DNA of 62,865 bases from Azospirillum sp. TSH64 (GCF_003116035.1 NZ_LGQW01000015.1:7237980-7300844); one strand, 5' to 3'. Positions 32,513 through 42,122 are shown, counted from the stretch's first letter. Numbers and translations are program-made. Notes: generated from the letters alone by a model not told the origin.

Positions 32513-32571
32513 CCGTCCCGGCGAGGCCCTGTCGCAACCGGGGGCAGAGCCCGATAGGACGCGGTGCGACA

Positions 32572-32608
32572 TGGAACGACAGGCGGGGTCCTGTTCCACG
32601 CTGTTCCA
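32572..32608 (+). repeat. Hairpin element, unit 2
   Basis: 37 bp, same layout: outer stem TGGAACG/TGTTCCA with one G-U pair, inner ACAG/CTGT, 3' arm CTGTTCCAC. Like unit 1 it is followed by CCGTCCCGGC, so the repeated unit is longer than the hairpin. Confidence 0.8.
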
Positions 32609-32652
32609 CCGTCCCGGCTGGAGTCTGTCCCGGGCGGGCAACGGCCCGGGTA

Positions 32653-32689
32653 TGGAACGGACGCCGGAAACCTGTTTCACACCGTTCCA
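32653..32689 (+). repeat. Hairpin element, unit 3
   Basis: 37 bp: outer stem TGGAACG/CGTTCCA perfect, inner stem not kept, 3' arm CTGTTTCAC. It is closest to the inverted copy at 42123. Confidence 0.8.
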
Positions 32690-32714
32690 TCCCCAGGCCT
32701 GGACGGCCATCGCA

Positions 32715-33089
32715 TCACCTGCCCGGCAGCTTCGCCCCTTCGCGGGCATAGACCTGGATCGGCCGGCAATCCTCGTCGAGCGTCACCACCAGCGAGCCCG
32801 GCTGGTCCTTCAGATACACCCAGGCATCCCAGCGGACGATCTTGTCGCGGTATTCGTCGCGATAGATGCCGTAATTCACGCCGCGGACGTTGCTCGCGGG
32901 CAGGCCAATGCCGGTCAGCACCGCGGCGGTCTGCGGGTTGCAGTCGTTGGTCACGTTGCTGTTGATGACCGAAAGCAGCGCCGGATCGGGCTGCGCCACC
33001 GGCGGCGGCGAGAGGGTGGAGGCGCAGGCGGAGACCAGCATCGTCAGCGCACCGGCTGCGGCGAAAGCCACGAAGTTCGGCGTTTTCAT
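32715..33089 (-). CDS. Small putative lipoprotein
   Basis: A 124-residue protein with a lipoprotein signal (AAGALTMLVSAC: lipobox L-V-S-A-C at about residue 22), then a proline-rich linker and a domain with two further cysteines (NDCNPQ and DEDCRPIQVY) that could pair. The ATG at 33089 gives a normal signal peptide; the longer frame does not. No named domain recognised. It would be anchored in the inner or outer membrane facing the periplasm. Confidence 0.75.
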   Translation of the reverse strand: MKTPNFVAFAAAGALTMLVSACASTLSPPPVAQPDPALLSVINSNVTNDCNPQTAAVLTGIGLPASNVRGVNYGIYRDEYRDKIVRWDAWVYLKDQPGSLVVTLDEDCRPIQVYAREGAKLPGR

Positions 33090-33295
33090 CGGGAAGGCAC
33101 CATCCGTTTTCTTCGTCTTATCGGAAATATGGGTGCGGTTGCGCCGGCGTCGATTGCACGTTCGGCAAGTCTCCTGCGTCACGTTCGCCGACCTGCCGCC
33201 ATCGCGGCGCGCGGCTCTTGCCTCTCGCCTGCCTTTGGCGCAAGAGGGACGCGAGAATGTCCCTGCACCGTTCACGCTGTGGAGTGCGAAGCCCC

Positions 33296-33826
33296 ATGAC
33301 GATTGACCAGAGCGCCGCCATCCAGACCGCCGCCCCCTTCACCCCCACCTGCGACCTGTTCGACCGCTTCAAGGACGACGCCCGCTATGTCCTGCCGGGC
33401 TTCCGCGACTTCGGCGCCGTCACCCGCTTCACCGGTGCGGTCGTCACCGTGAAGTGCCTGGAGGACAATTCCCGCGTCAAGGAACTGCTGGCAACCCCCG
33501 GCGCCGGCCGTGTTCTGGTGGTGGACGGCGCCGGCAGCCTGCGCTGCGCCCTGATGGGCGACATGATCGCCGCGTCGGCGGTGAAGAACGGCTGGGCCGG
33601 CGTGGTGATCTGGGGCTGCGTCCGCGACGTGGCCGAACTGGCGTCCCTGCCGCTCGGCATCAAGGCGCTGGCGTCGATCCCGCGGGCCTCCACCCGCCGC
33701 GACCAGGGGCTGGTCGACGTGGCCGTAGACCTGCCGGGCGCCGCCGTCCGGCCGGGCGACATCCTGTTTGCCGACGAGGACGGCATCGTGCTGCTGACGC
33801 CGGAGCAGGCGGCCGCGCTGAAGTAA
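33296..33826 (+). CDS. RraA-like protein / 4-hydroxy-4-methyl-2-oxoglutarate aldolase family
   Basis: A 176-residue protein of the RraA/HMG-aldolase fold. The signature GDMIAASAVKNGWAGVVIWG and the catalytic Arg-Asp of GCVRDVAEL are present, with GDILFADEDGIVLL near the end. In enterobacteria RraA inhibits RNase E; bacterial members with the R-D pair act as class II aldolases/oxaloacetate decarboxylases, and the sequence does not decide between the two. Starting at ATG 33296 the length is as usual for the family. It precedes acnB by about 200 bp on the same strand. Confidence 0.88.
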   Translation: MTIDQSAAIQTAAPFTPTCDLFDRFKDDARYVLPGFRDFGAVTRFTGAVVTVKCLEDNSRVKELLATPGAGRVLVVDGAGSLRCALMGDMIAASAVKNGWAGVVIWGCVRDVAELASLPLGIKALASIPRASTRRDQGLVDVAVDLPGAAVRPGDILFADEDGIVLLTPEQAAALK

Positions 33827-34028
33827 AGCGGGGAAGACGAAGTGGTCATACCAAGCGCCGGTAATACCAGTGCAAAAAGAATGGCAGCTTCGTCCTGTCC
33901 GCTTCACGTAAGCGGGGCGCCCCCTTGCACTTTCATTTAAGCAGGCATATAAACCCGACCTGAGTTCAAGCGGGCCGTCTCACGGTTCCCATCCAAGGGC
34001 CGGCCTTTCATTTATGAGGAACCCTGCC

Positions 34029-36620
34029 GTGCTCGAAGCCTACCGCCAGCACGCGGCCGAACGCGCCGCCCTCGGAATCCCGGCCCTGCCCCTGACCGCG
34101 AAGCAGACGTCGGAGCTGATCGACCTGCTGAAGGCCCCGCCGGCTGGTGAGGAGGCCTTCCTTCTCGACCTCATCACCCACCGCGTTCCGGCCGGCGTCG
34201 ACGATGCCGCCCGCGTCAAGGCCGGCTTCCTGGCCGCCGTCGCCAAGGGCGCCGACAGCTCGCCGCTGATCTCCAAGGTCAAGGCCACCGAACTGCTGGG
34301 CACCATGCTCGGCGGCTTCAACGTCCAGCCGATGATCGACCTGCTGTCGGACGCCGAGTGCGGCAGCGCCGCGGCGGAAGGCCTGAAGAAGACCCTGCTG
34401 GTCTTCGACTTCTTCCACGACGTCAAGGAACTGGCCGACAAGGGCAACGCCAACGCCAAGTTGGTGCTGCAGTCCTGGGCCGATGCCGAGTGGTTCACCT
34501 CGCGTCCGGAAGTCCCGGCGTCGATGACGCTGACCGTCTTCAAGGTGTCGGGCGAGACCAACACCGACGACCTGTCGCCGGCCCCCGACGCCTGGAGCCG
34601 CCCGGACATCCCGCTGCACGCGCTCGCCATGCTGAAGAACCCGCGCCCAGGCATCGAGGCCGACGAGGCGGGCCAGCGCGGTCCGACCAAGCAGCTGGCC
34701 GAGCTGCAGAAGAAGGGCAACCTGATCGCCTATGTCGGCGACGTGGTCGGCACCGGCTCCTCGCGCAAATCCGCCACCAACTCGGTGCTGTGGTTCACCG
34801 GCGAGGACATCCCGTTTGTCCCGAACAAGCGGTTCGGCGGCGTCTGCCTCGGCACCAAGATCGCCCCGATCTTCTTCAACACCATGGAAGACGCCGGCGC
34901 CCTGCCCATCGAACTCGACGTCAACAAGATGGAGATGGGCGACGTCATCGAGCTGCGCCCCTATGAAGGCAAGGCGCTGAAGAACGGCGAGGTCATCGCC
35001 GAATTCACCGTGCGCTCCGAGGTGATCTTCGACGAGGTGCGTGCCGGCGGCCGCATCCCGCTGATCATCGGCCGCGGCCTGACCGCGCGGGCCCGCGAGG
35101 CGCTCGGCCTGCCGGCGTCGGAGCTGTTCCGCCAGCCGGCCTCCCCGGCCGACACCGGCAAGGGCTATACCCTGGCCCAGAAGATGGTCGGCCGCGCCTG
35201 CGGTCTGCCGGAAGGCAAGGGCGTCCGTCCGGGCACCTATTGCGAGCCGAAGATGACGACGGTGGGGTCGCAGGACACCACCGGCCCGATGACCCGCGAC
35301 GAGCTGAAGGACTTGGCCTGCCTGGGCTTTTCGGCCGATCTGGTCATGCAGTCCTTCTGCCACACCGCCGCCTATCCGAAGCTGGTGGACGTCAAGACCC
35401 ACCACGAGCTTCCGGACTTCATCTCCACCCGCGGCGGTGTGGCCCTGCGTCCGGGCGACGGCGTCATCCACTCCTGGCTGAACCGCCTGCTGCTGCCGGA
35501 CACCGTCGGCACCGGCGGCGACAGCCACACCCGCTTCCCGATCGGCATCAGCTTCCCGGCCGGTTCCGGTCTGGTCGCCTTCGCCGCCGCCACCGGCGTC
35601 ATGCCGCTGGACATGCCGGAATCGGTGCTGGTCCGCTTCAAGGGCGAGATGCAGCCGGGCGTCACCCTGCGTGACCTCGTCAACGCCATCCCGCTCTACG
35701 CGATCAAGGCCGGCCTGCTGACGGTCGAAAAGAAGGGCAAGAAGAACATCTTCTCCGGCCGCGTGCTGGAGATCGAAGGTCTGCCGGACCTGAAGGTCGA
35801 GCAGGCGTTCGAGCTGACCGACGCCTCGGCCGAGCGTTCGGCGGCGGGCTGCACCGTGCTCCTGAACAAGGAGCCGATCATCGAGTACATGACCTCCAAC
35901 ATCACGCTGATGAAGTGGATGATCGCCAACGGGTACGCCGATGCGCGCACCCTGGAGCGCCGCATCAAGGCGATGGAGGCGTGGATCGCCGATCCGCAAC
36001 TGCTGCGTCCCGACGCCGACGCCGACTATGCCGCGGTGATCGAGATCGATCTGGCCGACATCAAGGAGCCGATCCTGGCCTGCCCGAACGATCCGGACGA
36101 CGTGAAGACGCTGTCCGAGGTCGCCGGCGACAAGATCGACGAGGTGTTCATCGGCTCCTGCATGACCAACATCGGCCACTTCCGCGCCGCCGGTAAGATC
36201 CTCAACGGGAACTCGGACATCCCGACCCGCCTGTGGATCGCCCCGCCGACGAAGATGGACGCGATGATGCTGACCGAGGAGGGCTACTACGCCACCCTCG
36301 GCAAGGCCGGCGCCCGCATGGAGATGCCCGGCTGCAGCTTGTGCATGGGCAACCAGGCGCAGGTCCGCAAGGGCTCGACCGCCGTCTCGACTTCGACCCG
36401 CAACTTCCCGAACCGTCTGGGCATCGACACCCGAGTCTACCTGTCGTCGGCCGAACTGGCCGCCGTCGCGGCGCTGCTGGGCAAGATCCCGACCACCGAG
36501 GAGTATCTGGCGCAGGTCGGCGTGGTGAACAAGTCGGCTGGCGACATCTACCGCTACATGAACTTCGACCAGATCCCGGCCTTCCAGGAAGTTGCGGACA
36601 AGGTCGCCGTTCCGGCCTGA
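34029..36620 (+). CDS. acnB: Aconitate hydratase B / 2-methylisocitrate dehydratase
   Basis: An 863-residue aconitase that interconverts citrate and isocitrate. It follows E. coli AcnB along its whole length: HEAT-like N-terminus, swivel domain (SADAEWF and NTDDLSPAPDAWSRPDIPLH-type region), then the catalytic domains with cluster ligands Cys in FIGSCMTNIGH and both Cys in PGCSLCMGN. I chose GTG 34029 because VLEAYRQHAAERAALG aligns with the E. coli start and the GAGG eight to nine bases upstream is its ribosome site; the in-frame ATG at 34014 contains that GAGG and has no site of its own. A strong terminator follows. Confidence 0.96.
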   Translation: MLEAYRQHAAERAALGIPALPLTAKQTSELIDLLKAPPAGEEAFLLDLITHRVPAGVDDAARVKAGFLAAVAKGADSSPLISKVKATELLGTMLGGFNVQPMIDLLSDAECGSAAAEGLKKTLLVFDFFHDVKELADKGNANAKLVLQSWADAEWFTSRPEVPASMTLTVFKVSGETNTDDLSPAPDAWSRPDIPLHALAMLKNPRPGIEADEAGQRGPTKQLAELQKKGNLIAYVGDVVGTGSSRKSATNSVLWFTGEDIPFVPNKRFGGVCLGTKIAPIFFNTMEDAGALPIELDVNKMEMGDVIELRPYEGKALKNGEVIAEFTVRSEVIFDEVRAGGRIPLIIGRGLTARAREALGLPASELFRQPASPADTGKGYTLAQKMVGRACGLPEGKGVRPGTYCEPKMTTVGSQDTTGPMTRDELKDLACLGFSADLVMQSFCHTAAYPKLVDVKTHHELPDFISTRGGVALRPGDGVIHSWLNRLLLPDTVGTGGDSHTRFPIGISFPAGSGLVAFAAATGVMPLDMPESVLVRFKGEMQPGVTLRDLVNAIPLYAIKAGLLTVEKKGKKNIFSGRVLEIEGLPDLKVEQAFELTDASAERSAAGCTVLLNKEPIIEYMTSNITLMKWMIANGYADARTLERRIKAMEAWIADPQLLRPDADADYAAVIEIDLADIKEPILACPNDPDDVKTLSEVAGDKIDEVFIGSCMTNIGHFRAAGKILNGNSDIPTRLWIAPPTKMDAMMLTEEGYYATLGKAGARMEMPGCSLCMGNQAQVRKGSTAVSTSTRNFPNRLGIDTRVYLSSAELAAVAALLGKIPTTEEYLAQVGVVNKSAGDIYRYMNFDQIPAFQEVADKVAVPA

Positions 36621-36649
36621 TGGCCGCAAGCAGCAGTCGGTAAAGGAAA

Positions 36650-36682
36650 CCCCCGCCGGAGCGATCCGGCGGGGGTTTTTCT
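36650..36682 (+). terminator. Intrinsic terminator of acnB
   Basis: A perfect 11-bp stem CCCCCGCCGGA / TCCGGCGGGGG with a GCGA loop, followed directly by TTTTTCTT. It lies 29 bp after the stop codon. Confidence 0.92.
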
Positions 36683-36706
36683 TGCCGGCATTGAAGAAAG
36701 TAGAGG

Positions 36707-37606
36707 TTAGGGCGCGCGATAGGCGCTTCGGTCCTCTGCGCGGGCCGGCTTTTCCAGATAAATGCCCTGCCGTGGGATGGCGATGTTGTCGAACTCGTCG
36801 GCGAGGCGATGGAGGGCGGCGCGCATCTCGGCTCCCTGCATCGGCTCGCCGTGTCCGGTGATGACCAGTTCGGGGTCCAAGGCCGCCAGCCGGGCGACCG
36901 ACTCCCGGGCCTTATCCCATTCGACGGTGAAGTACATTGGCGGGCCGTGCATCTCCGCCCGCTGCACCGCGACGGCATAGGCCGATTCCTGCCCCGTGGT
37001 GACAAAGGCGTCGCCGACGATCATCGAGCGGTCCCGCTCCCGCCAGAAGGAGACATGGCCGACGCTGTGCCCCGGCGTGTGGATCCAGCGCCAGCCCGGC
37101 ATTTCCGGCACCGACCCGTCCTCAGGCAAGGCACGCAGGCGCGACCCGACATCCACCGGCTTGCGCGGGTAGAAGCGGGCCAGCGCCGCCATCGCGCCGC
37201 CGCCGACCGACGGGTCGCCGGGCGGGTAGGCGGCCCGACCGTTCAAATAGGGGTGCTCCAGCGGGTGGGCGTAGACCGGAGCGTCCCATTCCTCCGCCAG
37301 ATCCTCCAAAACCCCGACATGGTCGAAATGGCCATGGGTCAGGACGATGGCGGCGGGTCTGGCATCACGGCCGAACCGTTCCGTCGCGGCGGCGCGGATG
37401 AAGCCCTTGGTGCCCGGCAACCCCGCATCGATCAGCACCCAGCCGCGGTCGCCGGCTCCCGGCGGTCCCCAGAACACCACATTGACGATGCCGAGCCGCC
37501 GATAGGCGAGGTCGGGTGCGATCTCGTGCGTGTGGTCGTTGCGCAGCGCGTCGAGCGCCGGATCGATTGCGCTGCTGTCCTCCGACAAGGGAATCTGCGA
37601 GGCCAT
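36707..37606 (-). CDS. MBL-fold metallo-hydrolase
   Basis: A 299-residue metallo-beta-lactamase-fold protein. The metal ligands are all visible: HxHxDH in LTHGHFDHVGVL, the His of HTPGHSVGHVSF, the Asp of VGDAFVTT and the His of VITGHGEP. This pattern suits a glyoxalase II-like, lactonase or general esterase/hydrolase role. The ATG at 37606 has a GGGAG ribosome site; an upstream TTG at 37639 does not. It is convergent with acnB and divergent from the LivK-like gene. Confidence 0.88.
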   Translation of the reverse strand: MASQIPLSEDSSAIDPALDALRNDHTHEIAPDLAYRRLGIVNVVFWGPPGAGDRGWVLIDAGLPGTKGFIRAAATERFGRDARPAAIVLTHGHFDHVGVLEDLAEEWDAPVYAHPLEHPYLNGRAAYPPGDPSVGGGAMAALARFYPRKPVDVGSRLRALPEDGSVPEMPGWRWIHTPGHSVGHVSFWRERDRSMIVGDAFVTTGQESAYAVAVQRAEMHGPPMYFTVEWDKARESVARLAALDPELVITGHGEPMQGAEMRAALHRLADEFDNIAIPRQGIYLEKPARAEDRSAYRAP

Positions 37607-37841
37607 GGCTGTCACTCTCCCACCTATGTCCTTGGACAACAGCAGGGGGCTGCAGTTGTCCTGTTTTCCGGCTTCACATTGCCCAATCTGGCGATGGCGG
37701 CGAACGGTCGCGGTTCTTGTCGGAGCGCTGCGAAACCCATGATCGCGCTTTCAAAATCCTGTCGTATCGGTCAGAAAAGGAAACATGCCGTGGCCGGCGG
37801 AGATGGTCCGGCACAAAATGGTCATCCTGGGAGAACCAATC

Positions 37842-38951
37842 ATGCGTCTCACCGTCCTTTCCTTCGTCAGCGCGACGGCACTGCTGGCCGGCTTCGGCAC
37901 GGCGCAGGCCGACATCGTGATCGGCCTGGGCACGGCAACGACCGGCCCGGTCGCGGCGCTGGGCGAGCAGTCGGTGTACGGAGCCAAGCAGGCGGTCGCG
38001 GACATCAACGCCAAGGGCGGCGTGCTGGGGCAGAAGCTGGTGCTGAAGGTGGGCGACGATGCCTGCGACCCGCGTCAGGCGGTGGCCGTCGCCAACCAGT
38101 TCGTGCGCGAGAAGGTGACGGCGGTGGTCGGCCATCTCTGCTCCGGCGCCAGCATCCCGGCGGCCGACGTCTACCAGGAGGAAGGCGTGGTGATGGTCAC
38201 CCCGACCGCCACCAACCCGCTGCTGACCGCCAAGGGCCATCCCAACATCTTCCGCGTCTGCGGCCGCGACGACCAGCAGGGCGTGGTTGCCGGCACCTAT
38301 CTGGCCCAGACCTTCAAGGGCAAGAACGTCGCGGTGCTGGACGACAAGCAGGCCTACGGCAAGGGGTTGGCCGACGTCGTGGTGGAAACGCTGGAGAAGG
38401 CCGGCGGCAAGGTGGCCTATCGCGGGTCGGTCACGGCGGGTGAAAAGGACTTCTCGGCGCTGATCACCAGCCTGAAGGACAAGAACATCGATGCCGTCTA
38501 CTATGGCGGCTACCATCCGGAACTGGGCCTGATCGTCCGTCAGGCGCAGGAACAGGGGATGAAGCCGCAGTTCATCGCCGGCGACGGGCTCAACAACCAG
38601 GAATACTGGTCGATCACCGGCCCGGCCGGCGAGGGCACGCTCTACACCGACAGCGCCTCGGCGGCCAGCGATCCGAAGGCGCAGGAGCTGATCGCCTCCT
38701 TCAAGAAGGCCGGCCTGCCGGAACCGGGCAACTTCGCCTTCTACAGCTATGCCGCGGTCCAGGTGATCGCCGAAGGGCTCCAGAAGGCCGGCAGCACGGA
38801 CAGCGGGAAGCTGGCGAAGACCCTGCATTCCGGCAGCTATGACACCGTCGTCGGTTCGGTGGAGTTCGACAAGAAGGGCGACATTACCAAGCCGAACTAC
38901 GTCATGTATGTCTGGAACAACGGTCAGCCCAAGATGGTGGCCCAGAAGTAA
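37842..38951 (+). CDS. Branched-chain amino acid ABC transporter substrate-binding protein (LivK-like)
   Basis: A 369-residue periplasmic binding protein with a Sec signal (LTVLSFVSATALLAGFG, cleavage after AQA). The Leu/Ile/Val-binding fold is clear: GTATTGPVAALGEQSVYGA, KVGDDACDPRQAVAVANQ with the family disulfide cysteines (DDAC and GHLCSG), and a ligand-site Tyr/Glu region (DDKQAYGKGLAD). No permease or ATPase genes are adjacent, so the partners are elsewhere. A GGGAGAA site precedes ATG 37842. Its terminator overlaps the 3' end of the neighbouring convergent gene. Confidence 0.93.
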   Translation: MRLTVLSFVSATALLAGFGTAQADIVIGLGTATTGPVAALGEQSVYGAKQAVADINAKGGVLGQKLVLKVGDDACDPRQAVAVANQFVREKVTAVVGHLCSGASIPAADVYQEEGVVMVTPTATNPLLTAKGHPNIFRVCGRDDQQGVVAGTYLAQTFKGKNVAVLDDKQAYGKGLADVVVETLEKAGGKVAYRGSVTAGEKDFSALITSLKDKNIDAVYYGGYHPELGLIVRQAQEQGMKPQFIAGDGLNNQEYWSITGPAGEGTLYTDSASAASDPKAQELIASFKKAGLPEPGNFAFYSYAAVQVIAEGLQKAGSTDSGKLAKTLHSGSYDTVVGSVEFDKKGDITKPNYVMYVWNNGQPKMVAQK

Positions 38952-38961
38952 CCAGGGCAGG

Positions 38962-38999
38962 GAGCCGGCCCGCCATCATGCGTGGGCCGGCTCTTCTAT
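38962..38999 (+). terminator. Terminator of the LivK-like gene, overlapping the convergent stop codon
   Basis: A 10-bp stem GAGCCGGCCC / GGGCCGGCTC with a 12-base loop and a TTCTATTT tail. The stop codon of the minus-strand GGDEF-EAL gene (38976-38978) lies within the loop and its last codons form the right arm. Confidence 0.8.
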
Positions 39000-41999
39000 T
39001 TCCAAAATGTCCGAAGATATCATGTATTTTTTGATGAAGTCTTGGACGGGCATCGGGCGTCCGAAGTAATAGCCCTGGAAAACCGCGCAGCCGCGATCCT
39101 CCAGAAAGTCCCGCTCGGCCGCGGTTTCCACCCCTTCCGCCACAACCTTCAGGCCAAGGCGGCTGGCAATCGACAGCATCGTTTCCACCAGAACCGCATT
39201 GTGGCTGTTGCTGTCGACATCCTGGACGAAGGAGCGGTCGATCTTGATTTCCCGCACCGGCAACTGCTTCAGGTAGGACAGCGACGAAAAGCCGGTGCCG
39301 AAATCGTCCAGCGAGAAGGAGATGCCGAGAGCGGCAAGCTCCGACATCTTGGCGACGGTGTCGGCGCAGTCGCCGACCGCGATGCCTTCGGTGATCTCCA
39401 GCATAAGGCGGCGCGGGTCGGTCCGGGTGGCGCGCAGAGCGGCGATGACGCCGGCGCTAAAATTCGGCTGACGGAACTGGCGCGGGCTGATGTTGACCGA
39501 CAGGTGGCAGTCGCTGCCGGCATCGGCCAGACGGCGAAGCACATGGCAGGCCTCCATCAGGACCCAATCGCCGATCGGCAGGATCAGGCCGGACTCCTCC
39601 GCCGCCGCGATGAAGGCGCCCGGGGCGACGAAGCCGCGTTGTGGATGCCGCCAGCGGATCAGCGCTTCCGCCGCCACCAGCATGCCGTCGGCGCGGGTCT
39701 GCGGTTGCAGGAACAGGGCGAATTCCCCGGCATCGACCGCCTTGCGCAGATCCTGCAACAGCAGCAGGCGGGCCTGGGCCTCGACCAGCATGGCGGGATC
39801 ATAGTCGCGGATTGTGTTCCGACCGCCATCCTTGGCGGCATACATGGCGGTGTCCGCCTGTTTCAGCAGATCCTCCACCGACTCGTCCGGCGTCTTGGGG
39901 AAGACGGTCAGGCCGATGCTGGCGAAGATGCTGTGCTCGCAGCAGTCGAGTTGGAAGGGCTGGGCCACCGCCAGCCGGAGCTTTTCCGCGACCCGCGAAG
40001 CGATGGCCGTCGCCTCTTCCAGCGTGGCGCCGAGGTCGGCCAGCAGGATGACGAATTCGTCGCCGCTCAGCCGGCAGACCAGATCGCCCTTGCGCAGGGT
40101 GGCGTTGAGCCGCGCCGCCAGTTCGCGCAGCAGCATGTCGCCGACGATGTGGCCGCGGGCGTCGTTCAGCCCCTTGAAGTCGTCCAGATCGAGGAACATC
40201 AGCGCACCGCAGCGTGCGCCCAGCCGGGCCGCCCGCAGATGGACGTCGAGATGCTCCATCAGCAGGCGCCGGTTCGGCAGGTTGGTCAGCGGGTCGTAGA
40301 AGGCAAGATTTTCGATCTGCCGCTCCGCCTGCTTCCGCTCGGTGACGTCCATCACCACGGTCAGATAGCCGCGGACCGCGCCGCCGCTGTCGCGCAGCAC
40401 GCTGGTGACGGTGGAAATCGAGATGCGGGCGCCGCCCTTGCGCACTCCGGTCCATTCGCCGGCCTCGGGCCGGCCGCTGCACCGGGTGTGGGCGACCAGC
40501 GCCGCGAAATCCGCCTTGACCGGACGGTCGAGTTCGATGGACAGCCCGTCGGCGTGGACGCGCAGTTCGTCCGGGTCATAGAGGCGCGGCAGGTCGGGGC
40601 TGCCGATCATCTCCGCCGCGGGGTAGCCGAAGATACGTTCCGCCTCGCGGTTGAAGACACGGACGACGCCGTCCAGCGTGGTGGCGATGATGCCGCAGGC
40701 GGCGCTTTCGAGGATGCCGGTGTTCAGCGACAGGCTGTCCTTCAGCGCCTCGCGGCTGGCATAGGTCTCTGTCACATCCTGGAAGACCATGACGACGCCG
40801 TGCAGCGTGCCGTCCCGGTCGCGGATGGGCGAGGCCATGTCGGCGATGTGGCTGCGGGTTCCATCGCACGCCACCAGAACGGTGTGGTTGGCAAGGCCGA
40901 CCATGTCGCCGTTCTTCAGCACCTGCTCGACCGGCACCGGCACCCGCTGCCCCGTCTCCGCATTCTCGATGTCGAACACCTCGGTCACCGGCCGGCCGGC
41001 GGCCTCGCCCAAGGTCCAGCCGGTCAGCCGCTCCGCCACCGGGTTCATCAGGCTGACGCGGCCGGCGGTGTCGGTCGCGATCAGCCCGTCGCCGATGGAC
41101 AGCAGGGTGACGCGGGCCTGCTCCTTTTCCCGCCAGAGGTCGCGCTCCGACTGGTGCAGGGCGTCATAGGGGTGATGCACCGCAGTCACGAACACCGCGC
41201 GGTACAGATACCAGTAGCCGATGACCTTGTAGACGTGGCCTGCCATGTTCGCGAGATCGTAGACGCTGAGGTAAAGCGTAAAGCACAGCTCGCTGATCGC
41301 GATGGCGATGGCGGCGATCACCATGCGGTGGACGTCGAGGGTGAGCGCGGTGCGCCGGCGACGGTAGAAGATCACTGCGGTCCCGGCATAGAGAAGGACC
41401 AGCAGATATTCGGCCGCAACCTTCAGCGGTGTCAGCCCTTCCCCGTCCACATAGGTGCGCGGCAACAGGTCGGGGTGCCACAGCACCGCCCAGAAGATCG
41501 CGGCGCACGACAGCAGCACCCCGACGACCAGCGGATAGCGCAAGGCCGCCGAGTTCCCCGCTTCAGCCGTCCAGGGAAGGACGGCCGCCATCAGCAGGGC
41601 CAGCGCCGCCATCAGCCGGGCGCCGAGCCAGAAGGCGATGGCCTTTTCCGGGCCGGCCGGCGTCACGAAGTCGGGCATGCCGGTAAAGGACAACAGATGC
41701 CCGAAATCGAGCAGCGCCACGCCGAGGAAGCAGGTGGAAAGAACCAGCAGGGCCCGCGGGGTGTCATCGTTCCGGGAGTGCCAGCCGATGGCGAAGATCA
41801 GGGTGGCGACTGAGATGGCGAAGGTTTCAAAGAAGGTGTGCAGCGGCAGGTAATGGGCCAACTTCACAGAGCCCGGTACACGGGCGCCCTGAAGCACGAG
41901 CAGAAAGGGAACGGAGAGGGTAACGAGCATGCCGATGGCACCGGGTGGCCTGGCACGGCCTTGCACCGTCCCCGTCTGTTTTGGGACTGTTGCGGTCAT
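38976..41999 (-). CDS. MASE3-PAS-PAS-GGDEF-EAL cyclic-di-GMP enzyme
   Basis: A 1007-residue membrane protein. Residues 20-260 form a MASE3-like sensor with about seven hydrophobic segments (HTFFETFAISVATLIFAIGW; LDFGHLLSFTGMPDF). Two PAS domains follow (about 285-530). The GGDEF domain has SGDEF in place of GGDEF and an RKGD inhibitory site five residues before it; serine variants can be active. The EAL domain (about 715-970) keeps EALIRW, NISPRQF, LEITEG, DDFGTGFSSLSYL, IKIDRSF and EGVET, so phosphodiesterase activity is expected. Start: ATG 41999 behind GGGGGAG; a GTG at 42029 would add ten residues. The signal sensed is unknown. Confidence 0.93.
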   Translation of the reverse strand: MTATVPKQTGTVQGRARPPGAIGMLVTLSVPFLLVLQGARVPGSVKLAHYLPLHTFFETFAISVATLIFAIGWHSRNDDTPRALLVLSTCFLGVALLDFGHLLSFTGMPDFVTPAGPEKAIAFWLGARLMAALALLMAAVLPWTAEAGNSAALRYPLVVGVLLSCAAIFWAVLWHPDLLPRTYVDGEGLTPLKVAAEYLLVLLYAGTAVIFYRRRRTALTLDVHRMVIAAIAIAISELCFTLYLSVYDLANMAGHVYKVIGYWYLYRAVFVTAVHHPYDALHQSERDLWREKEQARVTLLSIGDGLIATDTAGRVSLMNPVAERLTGWTLGEAAGRPVTEVFDIENAETGQRVPVPVEQVLKNGDMVGLANHTVLVACDGTRSHIADMASPIRDRDGTLHGVVMVFQDVTETYASREALKDSLSLNTGILESAACGIIATTLDGVVRVFNREAERIFGYPAAEMIGSPDLPRLYDPDELRVHADGLSIELDRPVKADFAALVAHTRCSGRPEAGEWTGVRKGGARISISTVTSVLRDSGGAVRGYLTVVMDVTERKQAERQIENLAFYDPLTNLPNRRLLMEHLDVHLRAARLGARCGALMFLDLDDFKGLNDARGHIVGDMLLRELAARLNATLRKGDLVCRLSGDEFVILLADLGATLEEATAIASRVAEKLRLAVAQPFQLDCCEHSIFASIGLTVFPKTPDESVEDLLKQADTAMYAAKDGGRNTIRDYDPAMLVEAQARLLLLQDLRKAVDAGEFALFLQPQTRADGMLVAAEALIRWRHPQRGFVAPGAFIAAAEESGLILPIGDWVLMEACHVLRRLADAGSDCHLSVNISPRQFRQPNFSAGVIAALRATRTDPRRLMLEITEGIAVGDCADTVAKMSELAALGISFSLDDFGTGFSSLSYLKQLPVREIKIDRSFVQDVDSNSHNAVLVETMLSIASRLGLKVVAEGVETAAERDFLEDRGCAVFQGYYFGRPMPVQDFIKKYMISSDILEIEEPAHA

Positions 42000-42122
42000 T
42001 TCGCTCCCCCCGGCCACTGGATCGGTCACTCGCCCCCGCCGACCTTGTACCTCTTTTGCGTATATTAGAGCTTAACGGCATTAGGGGTCCATACGCGGAC
42101 AACCCCTACCGAACCGGACGCT

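Larger units (their letters stand above)
32270..32714. other. Intergenic region carrying the hairpin array
   Basis: 445 bp between the RpiR gene and the lipoprotein gene (convergent). Open frames exist on both strands but they only translate the repeats. The right half holds the three tandem hairpin units; the left part shows a weak TTGCGG/CCGCAA hairpin near 32320. Confidence 0.6.

Noticed and set aside
32409..32749. Short open frames across the hairpin array (for example about 93 and 103 codons)
   Set aside because: They only translate the repeated hairpin units into repeated peptides; no start signal. The DNA structure explains the pattern better.
34008..36629. An 873-codon frame antisense to acnB
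   Set aside because: Full-length antisense shadow of acnB.
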